Origin: Filimonas effusa
Lineage (GTDB): Bacteria > Bacteroidota > Bacteroidia > Chitinophagales > Chitinophagaceae
DNA length: 64,000 nt
Assembly (NCBI RefSeq): GCF_004118675.1
Contig: NZ_SDHZ01000003.1
Span: 356,184-420,183, forward strand
Direction of reading: 5' to 3'
Shown here piece by piece: positions 1 to 9,150 of this stretch. The position numbers were made by a program, and so were the translations under genes. The stretch's first letter is position 1, and each line of letters begins with the position of its first letter. A model generated the notes under the pieces. The model did no database searches, was not told the DNA's origin, and saw only the letters and a program-made list of their open reading frames with translations.

Positions 1-527
1 GTAGCGTTACGCGTCCATTCCCTATCGCCAAATTCTCCGAACTGTTCTTCATTGCTGCCGAAGCTGCAGTAAAAGGCGCTGCTACCAAAGCAGTATCCGG
101 CACTTACGCCAATGACGGTACAGCAAGAGGCCTGATCAATGTAGTTCGCGCCCGCGCAGGAAAATGGCGCTGGGATAATGGCGGTAATGTTGCGAAAGTT
201 CAGGACAATAGCGCCGCAATGATTGCAGCTACTCCGGCAACTATAACCATCAACTATATTCTTGCAGAACGCTCCCGTGAATTCTTCGGGGAAGGTTATC
301 GCTGGCTCGACCTGGTTCGTACGCAAAAATGGGTGGAGTTAAGCAGCTCGTTTGAAATAGCAGGTAAAACCAATGCCAACGACTGGAAGGATCATACAAT
401 TGGTACGTTTACAAGAACAATTGTAAACACCAACTACCTTCGCCCCATTCCACGGACTTCACAACTCGATGCCGTAGAAATGACCGACGCAGAAAAAGCC
501 GCCTATCAGAACCCCGGTTATCATTAA
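1..527 (+). CDS. SusD/RagB-family nutrient-binding outer-membrane lipoprotein (C-terminal fragment)
   Basis: The reading frame is open from base 3 to the stop at 525-527 and runs off the left edge, so only the last 174 residues or so are present. Two SusD C-terminal signatures are visible: a helix reading FSELFFIAAEAAVKG, followed by LINVVRARAG, and later ILAERSREFFGEGYRWLDLVR, the classic ER-E-xGEGxRWxDLxR block. Family knowledge: SusD proteins sit on the cell surface, bind oligosaccharides and cap a SusC TonB-dependent porin. The SusC partner should lie to the left. The gene ends the PUL operon and is followed by a strong hairpin terminator. The GH2 and GH115 genes next to it probably belong to the same glycan-utilisation locus (inference). 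Confidence 0.93.
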   Translation, partial: SVTRPFPIAKFSELFFIAAEAAVKGAATKAVSGTYANDGTARGLINVVRARAGKWRWDNGGNVAKVQDNSAAMIAATPATITINYILAERSREFFGEGYRWLDLVRTQKWVELSSSFEIAGKTNANDWKDHTIGTFTRTIVNTNYLRPIPRTSQLDAVEMTDAEKAAYQNPGYH

Positions 528-605
528 TACAATAATCGGATGCCGGCGAACCAAGAGCACCGGCAATCACTTCAATCAAATCAGGCTCCCTTAAGACGCC
601 TGGAA

Positions 606-648
606 AAAAGAAGAGCCTGTATCGGATTTTGATACAGGCTCTTCTTTT
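606..648 (+). terminator. Rho-independent terminator after susD-like gene
   Basis: A perfect 14-bp inverted repeat (610-623 with 631-644, loop of 7) flanked by A-rich bases on the left and a TTTT run on the right. It lies 80 bases after the SusD stop codon and should end the PUL transcript; the symmetrical A/T flanks would let it work in both directions. Confidence 0.85.
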
Positions 649-800
649 CGGGCTATCTGCAGCATGGTTTATAAAGCGTTCGCGCCATCAAACTATTTTC
701 AGCCTTCTTCATGTCTCTAAAACCTGCAAAGCAACGCCTGCCATCCTTACAAATTTGCTCCGGCGATGGCAAAGCAGCTTTTACACCACATTCCTGCTTA

Positions 801-917
801 TCTGAAATAGCCAGATTCATTCTTTTATGAGGACTTTAAAACAGCATTTCTGCGCCCAATTCATCTGGAAATAGTCAGATTCGTTCTTCTGAGGAACGCA
901 AAACAGTATTTCGCCAT
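801..917. repeat. Imperfect tandem duplication of about 55-58 bp
   Basis: Copy 1 (801-858) and copy 2 (863-917) share the order ATCTG-AAATAG-CAGATTC-TTCTT-GAGGA-AAAACAG-ATTTC-CGCC with scattered substitutions and small indels. The copies are adjacent, so this is a decayed tandem duplication rather than two dispersed elements. No coding frame is preserved through it. Confidence 0.6.
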
Positions 918-1020
918 ACAACTTATTCAGGAACAATGAGTAGAAGTATAAGTGGTTATTTGTAAACAATGGAAAAAACGAATGTGGCGTTCCGGGGTGG
1001 CCGAAGGCGCGGGGGGAGCA

Positions 1021-1104
1021 AGTGCGATGCAAGTGCGATACAACTGCGATACATGTGCGATGCAAGTGCGTTTTTAGTATACTTTTAGTATACTTAAGGT
1101 ATAC
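1021..1104. repeat. 11-bp tandem repeat array (about 7.5 units)
   Basis: Units start at 1021, 1032, 1043, 1054 and 1065 (AGTGCGATGCA, AGTGCGATACA, ACTGCGATACA, TGTGCGATGCA, then AGTGCG). After one extra T, three further 11-bp units of different sequence follow at 1072, 1083 and 1094 (TTTTAGTATAC twice, then TTAAGGTATAC). The period is kept at 11 even when the unit sequence changes. Eleven is not a multiple of three, so the array is not coding. The period is close to one helical turn. Confidence 0.8.
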
Positions 1105-1263
1105 CGCTGCTTTACCTTAAATAGCACCAGAAAATCCGCGGTGCATAAAAGAAGCTGTAATAGCCCTTGGGGAAATCTGTAACAGGCTTTGCTAAAAACA
1201 GGCGAGGCAGACCCCAATTGATGATCAGCCCCGCCTGCAAATAGAAAGACTACAGCGGAGCTT

Positions 1264-4020
1264 CTATTTCAACGTTATGACGACCTGGGTGTCCTTTAAT
1301 CCACCGGCAGTTGCGGAAACTTTGATGACGCCGGCTTTATTTTTACCTCTTACTATGGCAAGGGCCAGGCCACTGAACGCGTTTCGTTCGGGAGAAGTAA
1401 ATGAATCAAAATCTCCGGGATCGCCATTATCGGTTGCTACGATCTCAGCCCCGTTACTTACAGTAAATTTTATTCTGTTGGCAGCATCCGGAACAAGATT
1501 ACCATCTTTATCTACAACACTTACAGTAATAAATGCCAGATCCTTGCCATCACTGCTGATTGTATTGCGATCGGCTGTAAGTTTGAGCGCCACTGGCTTT
1601 CCGCTGGTTTTTACAAGATCCGAGGCCCAGGGTTTCCCGTTTTTATAAGTAACAACTTTCAGCTCTCCGGGCTGATAAACAACACTGTCCCAACGCAACC
1701 TGTATTCATAAGCCCCCTTCTTTTTCCTGCCCAGGGAAATATTGTTCAGGAACAATTCTGCTTCGTCGCCGGAAGTGTACACATGAACAGGAGTAATTTT
1801 TCCGATGCGTTCCGGCCATGTCCAGTGTGGCAGGATATGCGCCATAGGCATATCGGGACGCCAGCGCGACTGGTACAGATAAAACCTGTCCTTTTTAAAG
1901 CCTGCCAGGTCTATCATACCCGAATAAGCGCTCCTGGCAGTATAATAAGGAGTAGGTTCACCAAGATAATCCCATCCCGACCATACAAACTCTCCTGCCA
2001 CAAAGCTATTATGATCCTGTGCATAGAACACCTTATCCGGAGAAGCGCCGAATGCCGCCGTATATAAATCATAAGCGCTCACAAACTTACGCTCCGGGTC
2101 TCCTCCGGTACTATCGCTTACGGGAGCACTGATCTCCTGCGTGACCGGGAAAAGATAAGTACCGCGGGTACTTAAAGCCGATGCAGTTTCACTGCTTTGA
2201 ATAAGCTTACCGGGAAACTGCTTTTGAAAAGCCGGGTACAATGGCGAAGTTCTGATACCCTTCAAATGAGCATAAGCAGCTGCGTCGCGAATGCCTTCGC
2301 CCTGGTAGTTCAGGCTAAGCACATCCATTACACCCGGGAAAGGCATATCCGGCTTGGCATAGTTCATCGATGCTGTAGCTGGTCTTGTACTATCCTCTTC
2401 TGCTACAATGTCCTTTAATTTTTTTGCGAGCCTGGCGCCTTCCTCAGCAGTATATTGTTCACCAACCTCATTGCCAAAGCTCCATTCTATTACAGAAGGA
2501 TGGTTTTTATCCCTGCGGATAAAAGACCTGAGATCGGCTTCATACCAGTCGGGAAAGATCAGGTGCGTATCGAGAGGCGACTTTCCTCTTTCCCAGCAGT
2601 CATAGATCTCATTCACTACAAGGAACCCCATGCTATCCGTTAGATCCAGCAACTCTGGTGCAGGCGGATTATGCGCCAGCCGGATGGCATTACATCCCAT
2701 TTCTTTTAACACCTCCAGTTGCCGCTCTGCAGCCCTTACATTAAATGCAGCGCCCAATGCACCCAGATCGTGGTGCTGGTTAACACCCTGTATGCGAACC
2801 GGCTTGCTGTTAACAACAATACCCTTTACAGGATCAAACACCAGGGAACGAATACCAAACCTTGTCTGATACACATCAATCAGCTTCCCCTTTTTATATA
2901 CGTTTGTTACAGCCACATATAAATGGGGACTTTGTGCAGGAGGAGGCCCCCATAGCAAAGGCTGCTTTATTACAAGCGTATTGGAAACCGTGGTTTTGCT
3001 TCCCGCTTCCACAGTCGTTACCCGGGGCGGAAAACCAGCTACTTTGTTCCCGGGACGCCCGTTATTGTCAAGGATATATACATCGGAAACAAGCTGTACA
3101 GCTTCAGCAGACGCCGACTGATTTTGCAGCTGCACCTTAAGATGAACAGTAGCGGATGCTTCCGAGATATTACTGGTTTGAACAGTAGTGCCCCATTGCG
3201 CAACATGCACGGGGTTAACCTTGGTTAGCCAAACATTCCTGTAGATGCCGCTGCCCGGGTACCACCTGGAAGAATGATTAGGATTATCTAACCTTATAGC
3301 CAGCTGGTTATTGTTACCTTCTTTCAAAAACGGCGTCAGGTTCAGGCGGAAGGAATTATAACCATAAGGCCAGCCTCCTACAAGGTTGCCGTTCAGCCAT
3401 ACCATAGCGTAAGACATAGCACCGTCAATATCCAGGAAAATGTATTTGCCCAGATCGGCTTTTTCAACAGCGATCTTCTTCCGGTACCATACCACTCCCT
3501 GTATAGGCAACCGCCCCATAGAGCCGCCCACTATCGCATTGGTATCGCTGTAAAATTCACCCTTAGCTGCCCAGTCATGCGGTAATGTTATCGTCTCCCA
3601 GCGGCTGTCATCAAAACCCGGCTTTACAAAAGCAAAATCGCTTCCGGGGTTACCGGCTGGTCTCTTATGGTGTTTAGCAGGATCTTTAATAAAGTCGTTA
3701 GCCGTTGGCAGTATCCAGGGCTTCAATGCATTTTCCGTAGCTGTTGATCTACCGGCATCCGTTGCCCTTGTATCGGCTACAATGGCATCATTACGGCTCC
3801 CTACCACCGGTCTCACATCATAGAATAAGGAATCCGGCTCACCGGTATAACGCATAAATTTCCAGCCGGCATTGATATTGATGCGCTGCCTTGAAGTATT
3901 AGAAGCATCTGCATCGTTGCGCTGGCAGTAAGCAATCATATGTATTAACCCCATAAAAACAAGGGCTAAAACAACTCCTTTGGAAGGTTGCACGTTGCAA
4001 TAAAAAAAGGCTCTTCGCAT
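1264..4020 (-). CDS. Glycoside hydrolase family 2 (beta-galactosidase-like), secreted
   Basis: About 918 residues. Order of parts: signal peptide (hydrophobic core LALVFMGLIHMIAY), jelly-roll sugar-binding domain (WLNGNLVGGWPYGYNSF), Ig-like domain, TIM barrel, then two C-terminal Ig-like domains (DUF4982 type and an invasin/Big-like domain with PDAANRIKFTVSNGA). The GH2 acid/base glutamate is in WSFGNEVGE (codon at 2467-2469) and the likely nucleophile is the glutamate in QSSETAS (codon at 2188-2190). GH2 covers beta-galactosidases, glucuronidases and mannosidases, so substrate is not fixed. The longest frame begins with TTG at 4107; ATG codons at 4071, 4053 and 4020 are better, and 4020 gives the neatest signal peptide. 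It is divergent from the GH115 gene and probably acts on the same hemicellulose or arabinogalactan in the periplasm. Confidence 0.9.
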   Translation of the reverse strand: MRRAFFYCNVQPSKGVVLALVFMGLIHMIAYCQRNDADASNTSRQRININAGWKFMRYTGEPDSLFYDVRPVVGSRNDAIVADTRATDAGRSTATENALKPWILPTANDFIKDPAKHHKRPAGNPGSDFAFVKPGFDDSRWETITLPHDWAAKGEFYSDTNAIVGGSMGRLPIQGVVWYRKKIAVEKADLGKYIFLDIDGAMSYAMVWLNGNLVGGWPYGYNSFRLNLTPFLKEGNNNQLAIRLDNPNHSSRWYPGSGIYRNVWLTKVNPVHVAQWGTTVQTSNISEASATVHLKVQLQNQSASAEAVQLVSDVYILDNNGRPGNKVAGFPPRVTTVEAGSKTTVSNTLVIKQPLLWGPPPAQSPHLYVAVTNVYKKGKLIDVYQTRFGIRSLVFDPVKGIVVNSKPVRIQGVNQHHDLGALGAAFNVRAAERQLEVLKEMGCNAIRLAHNPPAPELLDLTDSMGFLVVNEIYDCWERGKSPLDTHLIFPDWYEADLRSFIRRDKNHPSVIEWSFGNEVGEQYTAEEGARLAKKLKDIVAEEDSTRPATASMNYAKPDMPFPGVMDVLSLNYQGEGIRDAAAYAHLKGIRTSPLYPAFQKQFPGKLIQSSETASALSTRGTYLFPVTQEISAPVSDSTGGDPERKFVSAYDLYTAAFGASPDKVFYAQDHNSFVAGEFVWSGWDYLGEPTPYYTARSAYSGMIDLAGFKKDRFYLYQSRWRPDMPMAHILPHWTWPERIGKITPVHVYTSGDEAELFLNNISLGRKKKGAYEYRLRWDSVVYQPGELKVVTYKNGKPWASDLVKTSGKPVALKLTADRNTISSDGKDLAFITVSVVDKDGNLVPDAANRIKFTVSNGAEIVATDNGDPGDFDSFTSPERNAFSGLALAIVRGKNKAGVIKVSATAGGLKDTQVVITLK

Positions 4021-4140
4021 GCAGGCAAGATGTTCAATCGAAAGTTTTTGCATTGTTAATTGTTTTATCATTTCAGGATAACTGTAATCGTTTTCAATAC
4101 AAAACAAAAAAATAGCTATTTTTAGGCGTCAATTACATTA

Positions 4141-4154
4141 TGTAAACGATTGCA
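4141..4154. promoter_or_regulatory. LacI/GalR-type operator-like site between GH2 and GH115 genes
   Basis: The bases TGTAAACGATTGCA match the degenerate LacI-family/cre pattern TGNAANCGNTNNCA at every fixed position, including the central CG. The site lies in the 220-bp gap between the two divergently transcribed glycosidase genes, the right place for shared control. No LacI-family gene is in the window, so the regulator is unknown. Confidence 0.45.
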
Positions 4155-4242
4155 CTAAATTAGATATTTTGTGTTATAATCCGGCGACTCGCCGCCACCT
4201 GTCCATAACAGGTTATGTCACTTATCATACAGATTGTTATAT

Positions 4243-6747
4243 ATGAAAAAAGCACTTTTTGCCTTTGCCATCATCCTTAACGCGGTTCCGGTTTTCTGTC
4301 AGCAATTTGTTTCGCAAACGAAGCAGCAAAAGGCATTCAGCATTACTGCATCCGATCTGCCCGCTATTTATGCAGATCCCCAGGACGACTGGCTTTGCAT
4401 GAAGGCTGCCACCTTGCTGCAGCATGATATAGCGTTGGTTACCGGAAGCAAACCAACGTTGCTCTCTCAATTACCAGCTGCAGGGCAAAAAACAATTATT
4501 ATCGGCACAATCCAGGGCTGTGCTGCCATCCGTAAACTTATTGCACAAAAACAGATGAACGTTGGCAGCATAAAAGGCCAATGGGAAGCTTTTCAGATAC
4601 AGACAATAGATACGCGTTCATCCGCCCAAAGCAACACATTGGTCATCTGCGGCAATGATAAGCGGGGAGCTGCTTACGGTGTATTTGAATTATCAGCGCA
4701 GCTGGGCGTTTCACCCTGGTACTGGTGGGCCGATGTGCCTGCCCGGCAGCAATCAGCAGTTTATATAAAAAAAGGAGTTTACAGCTACCCTTCTCCTTCC
4801 GTTAAATACAGGGGCATTTTTATTAACGACGAAGCTCCTGCATTCTCTGGCTGGACAAAAGAAAAGTTCGGAGGGATTAACCACCTGGTGTATGAAAAAG
4901 TATTTGAATTATTGTTACGACTGAAAGCCAACTATCTGTGGCCTGCCATGTGGGGCAATGCGTTTAACGACGACGACACGCTTAATCCCATACTGGCAAA
5001 CAAATGGGGAATTGTTATGGGCACTTCGCATCATGAACCCATGTTGCGTGCGCAAACCGAATGGAAACGTTATGGAAAAGGAGCCTGGGATTATACCAAA
5101 AATGAAAGCGGGCTAAAAACGTTCTGGACCAATGGTATTCGTAACATGGGTACACATGAAAGTATTATTACAGTAGGCATGCGCGGCGATGGCGATGAAC
5201 CCATGACCGACGGTACTGCTACAGCATTGCTCGAAAGAATTGTAGCAGATCAGCGGCAGATCATTGAGAAAGTAACCGGGAAACCAGCATCACAAACGCC
5301 GCAGCTATGGGCTTTGTACAAAGAAGTACAGGATTATTATGATAAGGGTATGCGTGTGCCGGACGATGTAACGCTTTTACTTTGCGACGATAACTGGGGC
5401 AATATCCGGCGTTTACCCAATCCTGCCGATAAACCAAGGAAAGGAGGTTACGGCATTTATTATCATTTTGACTATGTGGGTGGCCCACGGAATTACAAAT
5501 GGATCAACACAAACAACATCAGCAGAATATGGGAGCAAATGCATCTTGCCCACGCATATGGCGCCGATAAAATATGGATTGTGAACGTGGGGGATCTGAA
5601 ACCTATGGAGCTGCCCATTTCATTTTTTCTCGACTACGCCTACAACACCCGTAAATGGAATGAAGATAATATTACCGGTTTCTTCACCGAATGGGCAACG
5701 CAACAATTCGGGGCAGACCATGCCGCAGCGATAGCAACCTTATTACAGAAGTATTCTGTTTACGCCTCCAGAAAGAAACCGGAATTGTTAAATGAAAAGA
5801 CCTATCGCATAGGTGCCAATGGTGAATTTGACAAGATCGTGGAAGAATGGATACAACTGAGGCAACAGGCAGAACAGGTGGAAAAGACAATTCCGTCAAA
5901 TATGAAAGACGCCTATTTCCAGCTTGTACTGCATCCTATTCAGGCATTTGAAAATCTTCACCAGTTGTATTATGCAGTAGCACAGAACAGGCTTTTGGCA
6001 ACGCAGAACAATACTTCCGCCAATCAATGGGCCGACAAGGCGTTGCAGTATTACATAGCCGACTCATTGCTTTCCATTAAATACAATAAAGAGCTGGCTA
6101 ATGGCAAATGGAATCACATGATGGATCAAACGCATATAGGCTATAAATACTGGCAGGAACCCAAACAAAACAGGATGCCCGAAGTAACTTATTTAAACAA
6201 GCCTGTAGCTGCCGGCAATTCACCCTTACCCGATGCCGGTATAACAACGGACAAAACTGCAACTTCCCTTCCCGCTAAAGATAAGCTCTCCTTACCGGCT
6301 TCGGCATATACCAAAGCGATCCATACATCCGGGATACGCTGGAAACCAATTCCTGACATAGGCAAAAACGGAAGCGGCATGACCAGCTTCCCGGTAACAG
6401 CTTCTGTTCCGCTTTCGAAAGGAAGTCCCTGCCTGGAATACGAGGTTCATACAACCGCGGGTGACAGTTTACGTATTACTGCCTTCTTTTCTCCAACGCT
6501 TAATTTCCTTCATTCACCAGGTGGCCTCCGTTTTGCCGTATCTGTAGACAACGGAACGCCACAGGTAATAAGCCTGAACCAGGAAGAGAATACGCATGCC
6601 TGGGATCTTTGGGTTGCCAATAATAACATCGTTAAAACAAGCAGGCAGTTTTTTGGCCTGCCCGGAAAACACACGATCAGGTATTGGATGATAGATCCGG
6701 GTGTAATACTTCAGAAGCTGGAGATAGATGTTAATAAGCCGGAATAG
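4243..6747 (+). CDS. Glycoside hydrolase family 115, alpha-glucuronidase-like
   Basis: 834 residues from ATG at 4243 (a TTG nine bases earlier is in frame but the ATG starts a clean signal peptide, MKKALFAFAIILNAVPVFCQ). GH115 hallmarks are strong: LVICGNDKRGAAYGVFELSAQLG, SPWYWWADVP, FINDEAPAFSGW, LRLKANYLWPAMWGNAFNDDD and GIVMGTSHHEPM. The length suits the core enzyme with its C-terminal beta-sandwich domain. Known members remove 4-O-methyl-glucuronic acid from glucuronoxylan, including internally substituted chains, and some act on arabinogalactan. Acting in the periplasm with the GH2 enzyme, it suggests a PUL for glucuronic-acid-decorated plant polysaccharide (inference). Confidence 0.93.
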   Translation: MKKALFAFAIILNAVPVFCQQFVSQTKQQKAFSITASDLPAIYADPQDDWLCMKAATLLQHDIALVTGSKPTLLSQLPAAGQKTIIIGTIQGCAAIRKLIAQKQMNVGSIKGQWEAFQIQTIDTRSSAQSNTLVICGNDKRGAAYGVFELSAQLGVSPWYWWADVPARQQSAVYIKKGVYSYPSPSVKYRGIFINDEAPAFSGWTKEKFGGINHLVYEKVFELLLRLKANYLWPAMWGNAFNDDDTLNPILANKWGIVMGTSHHEPMLRAQTEWKRYGKGAWDYTKNESGLKTFWTNGIRNMGTHESIITVGMRGDGDEPMTDGTATALLERIVADQRQIIEKVTGKPASQTPQLWALYKEVQDYYDKGMRVPDDVTLLLCDDNWGNIRRLPNPADKPRKGGYGIYYHFDYVGGPRNYKWINTNNISRIWEQMHLAHAYGADKIWIVNVGDLKPMELPISFFLDYAYNTRKWNEDNITGFFTEWATQQFGADHAAAIATLLQKYSVYASRKKPELLNEKTYRIGANGEFDKIVEEWIQLRQQAEQVEKTIPSNMKDAYFQLVLHPIQAFENLHQLYYAVAQNRLLATQNNTSANQWADKALQYYIADSLLSIKYNKELANGKWNHMMDQTHIGYKYWQEPKQNRMPEVTYLNKPVAAGNSPLPDAGITTDKTATSLPAKDKLSLPASAYTKAIHTSGIRWKPIPDIGKNGSGMTSFPVTASVPLSKGSPCLEYEVHTTAGDSLRITAFFSPTLNFLHSPGGLRFAVSVDNGTPQVISLNQEENTHAWDLWVANNNIVKTSRQFFGLPGKHTIRYWMIDPGVILQKLEIDVNKPE

Positions 6748-6769
6748 CATCGGCGTTCACAACACCTGT

Positions 6770-7288
6770 TTAACGTGCACCTTCACAGGAAGGCAGTTGC
6801 AGCACATTGGCATTTAACGGCTGCTCTACTTTACGCTCCCGTTTCTGATCGTGAACCATCACGGTAATTTCCATGGAACCGGTGCCTACGGCAAGCGAAA
6901 GCAGGTGCCCGCCAAAAGCCTGGAACTTTTCATCAGTAGCCACACCATGCATATGAAGTGAAGGACGCCCTTCGCTCCATGCTATCGATCCGGTAAGACT
7001 GCCCATTTCGACGCGCTTAAACTCTTTCGGATTAAACTTTTTCTTGTTAAAGTCGTAAAAGCCAAAGATGGCGCTTCCGGCAAATCCCAATCCAAAGAAA
7101 CTGGCAGCCGGCACCTTTTCACGAACGGCCAGCTTTTCAATTTCAGCAAATACATTGTCGCCCTCACGAAGAACCATCAGGTAGCCTGTGGGCGTTTTAA
7201 CATACCGCTGTTTACAGGTATCGCTTTGTGCGCTGGCGCTTTTTATCAACAAGCCTCCAAGCAGCAACATCCCTATTGCTTTTAACAT
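6770..7288 (-). CDS. Exported PPC/DUF296-domain protein
   Basis: 172 residues from ATG at 7288; the frame extends further upstream only to a TTG. The first 21 residues (MLKAIGMLLLGGLLIKSASAQ) form a signal peptide, and the rest is a PPC (plants and prokaryotes conserved, DUF296) domain with the features GLGFAGSAIFGFYD, HMHGVAT and GGHLLSLAVGTGSMEI. PPC domains form trimers; in plants they belong to AT-hook proteins, but in bacteria their role is unclear and this copy is exported rather than DNA-binding. The HMHG histidines recall a metal site seen in bacterial PPC structures. It is convergent with GH115 and its role is unknown. Confidence 0.8.
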   Translation of the reverse strand: MLKAIGMLLLGGLLIKSASAQSDTCKQRYVKTPTGYLMVLREGDNVFAEIEKLAVREKVPAASFFGLGFAGSAIFGFYDFNKKKFNPKEFKRVEMGSLTGSIAWSEGRPSLHMHGVATDEKFQAFGGHLLSLAVGTGSMEITVMVHDQKRERKVEQPLNANVLQLPSCEGAR

Positions 7289-7409
7289 GCCACCAGTTAT
7301 TTTAAGATAAATAAATTGCGTTTGCCGGCCATTCCGGATCAACTGTCATGCTGAAGACATCAATTATAAAGCCATATCCCCGATATAAGCTCAGAAGCCA
7401 GGAAGTTTT

Positions 7410-8279
7410 CTAGCGACGCTTAAAAACCGAAACCAGTGTTTTACCCGCCGTAAGCACACCAACTACGAGCAGGCCGGCAATAAGTCCCATCATCACCTCT
7501 TTAACCATCGAGGGCAACCCGGGAAGAAGATGGTGTAAATATTCGATGTTGTGAATGAAAATGCCCCCGGAAACCAGGATCAGGGCTATGGTGCCAACAA
7601 AACCCAGGAATTTGATGACAACAGGTAACGCTTTAACCAGTAAATGGCCAAGACGCGATAAGAAGCCCTTGTCATGAGAGTGTTTTATAAGTTTAAATCC
7701 TGCATCATCCATTCTTACAATAAGCGCAACAATACCATACACTCCGATGGTTGCCAGCAGGGCAACTATGGCTACCGTAATGATTTGCGTTGGCAGACTT
7801 TTATCCAAAACGGTCCCCAAAGCTATAATTACGATTTCAACAGAAAGGATGAAATCGGTAGTGATCGCAGATTTTACCTTAGTCTTTTCTGCTGAATTAT
7901 CGCTGTCTTCATTCTTTTCAACTTCTTTGGGAGCAGGATGTGAACGATGGAAAAGATATTCGATGATCTTTTCAACACCTTCATAGGCCAGGTAAAAGCC
8001 TCCGATGACCAGGGCCGCTTTTATAGCTATAGGAAAAAAAGCATTCAGTAACAGGGCGATAGGTACAATGATGAGTTTGTTGAGCAAGGAGCCTTTGGTA
8101 ATGGCCCATAGCACAGGCAATTCACGCGAAGACAAAAAACCTGTTGCTTTTTCGGCATTAACTGCCAGATCATCCCCCAATATTCCGGCGGTTTTCTTGG
8201 TAGCTATTTTACTTGCCAATGCAACGTCGTCCATTAAAGAAGCGATATCATCTAAAACCGCAAAAATGCCTGATGCCAT
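7410..8279 (-). CDS. DUF808 family inner-membrane protein (YedI-like)
   Basis: 289 residues, the usual length. The N-terminus MASGIFAVLDDIASLMDDVALASKIATKKTAGILGDDLAVNA is the family signature, followed by about seven hydrophobic segments (for example LLNKLIIVPIALLLNAFFPIAIKAALVIGG, FILSVEIVIIALG, IALILVSGGIFI, MMGLIAGLLVVGVLTAGKTL). An acidic/lysine cytoplasmic loop (about 113-135) separates them. The family is common in bacteria and has no settled biochemical function. It stands alone: about 120 bases separate it from the PPC gene and 290 from yceI. Confidence 0.85.
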   Translation of the reverse strand: MASGIFAVLDDIASLMDDVALASKIATKKTAGILGDDLAVNAEKATGFLSSRELPVLWAITKGSLLNKLIIVPIALLLNAFFPIAIKAALVIGGFYLAYEGVEKIIEYLFHRSHPAPKEVEKNEDSDNSAEKTKVKSAITTDFILSVEIVIIALGTVLDKSLPTQIITVAIVALLATIGVYGIVALIVRMDDAGFKLIKHSHDKGFLSRLGHLLVKALPVVIKFLGFVGTIALILVSGGIFIHNIEYLHHLLPGLPSMVKEVMMGLIAGLLVVGVLTAGKTLVSVFKRR

Positions 8280-8520
8280 GTTCTTATTTTACTTGTAGAA
8301 GGGTAAAAATATAATTTAATTCGGTTCTGTTGATCATCATAATGTTACGATTAAGAAGGAGCCATAAAACCGTGCCATCCATCATGGTGCTTTAATTCAG
8401 ACCTCTTTGTTCTCTTTTACCATTAAAACCTGGAAGGAACATGCGCTTGTCATCATAAAAAGTACCCGCCAAACCGGTGCAATAAACTCCCGCGGGATAT
8501 AGTGATCATAGCCGTATAAT

Positions 8521-8551
8521 AAGAGAGGCAGCCTTTTGAGCTGCCTCTCTT
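8521..8551 (-). terminator. Hairpin terminator downstream of the YceI gene
   Basis: A perfect 12-bp inverted repeat (8521-8532 with 8540-8551, 7-base loop) lies 18 bases past the YceI stop codon. The U tract is weak on either strand, but position and stem strength support termination. The rest of the 8280-8568 gap shows nothing I recognise. Confidence 0.7.
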
Positions 8552-8568
8552 ATTATATGATGATCTGC

Positions 8569-9150
8569 TTATTGTGCAAACTCGCCGTCAGCTTTGATGG
8601 TCACTTCGTCGCTGATCATTGGAGCAGGGAATTTTTCGCCGAATTTGAAATCAGAACGTTTGATCACGCCTGAAACCTGGAAGCCGGCGGTTGCCTTTTT
8701 AGACATCGGGTTTTCAGTCTGGCCCCTGTACACCAGGTCAAGTGTTACAGGTTTTGTGATACCGTGTAAGGTAAGGTCGCCGGTGAGCTTAAACTTGTTT
8801 TTGCCTGCGCTCTTGATAGCAGTGCTTTTGAAATGAAGTTCAGGATACTTTTCAGCATCGAAGAAATCAGCACTTTTCAGGTGGTTGTTACGGGCTTCTA
8901 CACGGGTATCGATAGAAGCTGTTTTAGCTGAGAGTTCAAAAACGGCATCACTGAAATCGCTTTTGGAAGCTTGTACAGTTACATCAAAATCATTGAATGA
9001 TCCGGATACATCAGATACACCAAGGTGCGTTACAGTGAAGATCAATTGAGAGTGTGCCTTGTCGTTTTTCCATGGTGTCTGGAATGCAGTAAATGCTGCG
9101 AATACGGTAAAGGCAATAGCTGCCATCAAAAAGCCTGCTGTCTTTTTCAT
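8569..9150 (-). CDS. YceI family periplasmic lipid-binding-like protein
   Basis: 193 residues from ATG at 9150, chosen because it opens a signal peptide (MKKTAGFLMAAIAFTVFAAFTAF); the longer frame starts at 9192. YceI features: HSQLIFTVTHLGVSDVSGSFNDFD, FELSAKTASIDTRVEARNNHLKSADFFDAEKYPELHFKST, and LTGDLTLHGITKPVTLDL. The fold is a lipocalin-like beta barrel that binds an isoprenoid chain in characterised homologues. Function in Bacteroidota is not established; in other bacteria members are induced by pH or osmotic stress. It appears monocistronic, with a hairpin terminator just downstream. Confidence 0.93.
   Translation of the reverse strand: MKKTAGFLMAAIAFTVFAAFTAFQTPWKNDKAHSQLIFTVTHLGVSDVSGSFNDFDVTVQASKSDFSDAVFELSAKTASIDTRVEARNNHLKSADFFDAEKYPELHFKSTAIKSAGKNKFKLTGDLTLHGITKPVTLDLVYRGQTENPMSKKATAGFQVSGVIKRSDFKFGEKFPAPMISDEVTIKADGEFAQ

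Larger units (their letters stand above)
649..1263. other. Gene-free, repeat-rich stretch between susD end and GH2 gene
   Basis: I see no convincing gene here. The only sizeable open frame (817-1065, minus) is made from tandem repeats and has low-complexity composition. The stretch holds an imperfect tandem duplication (801-917) and an array of 11-bp units (1021-1104), both listed separately. The end of the stretch is the region downstream of the leftward GH2 gene. Confidence 0.7.

Noticed and set aside
817..1065. 82-codon open frame on the minus strand
   Set aside because: It is built from the 11-bp tandem array and a degenerate duplication; composition is not protein-like.
4021..4107. TTG start at 4107 for the GH2 gene
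   Set aside because: The added residues precede the signal peptide and later ATG codons (4071, 4020) are available.
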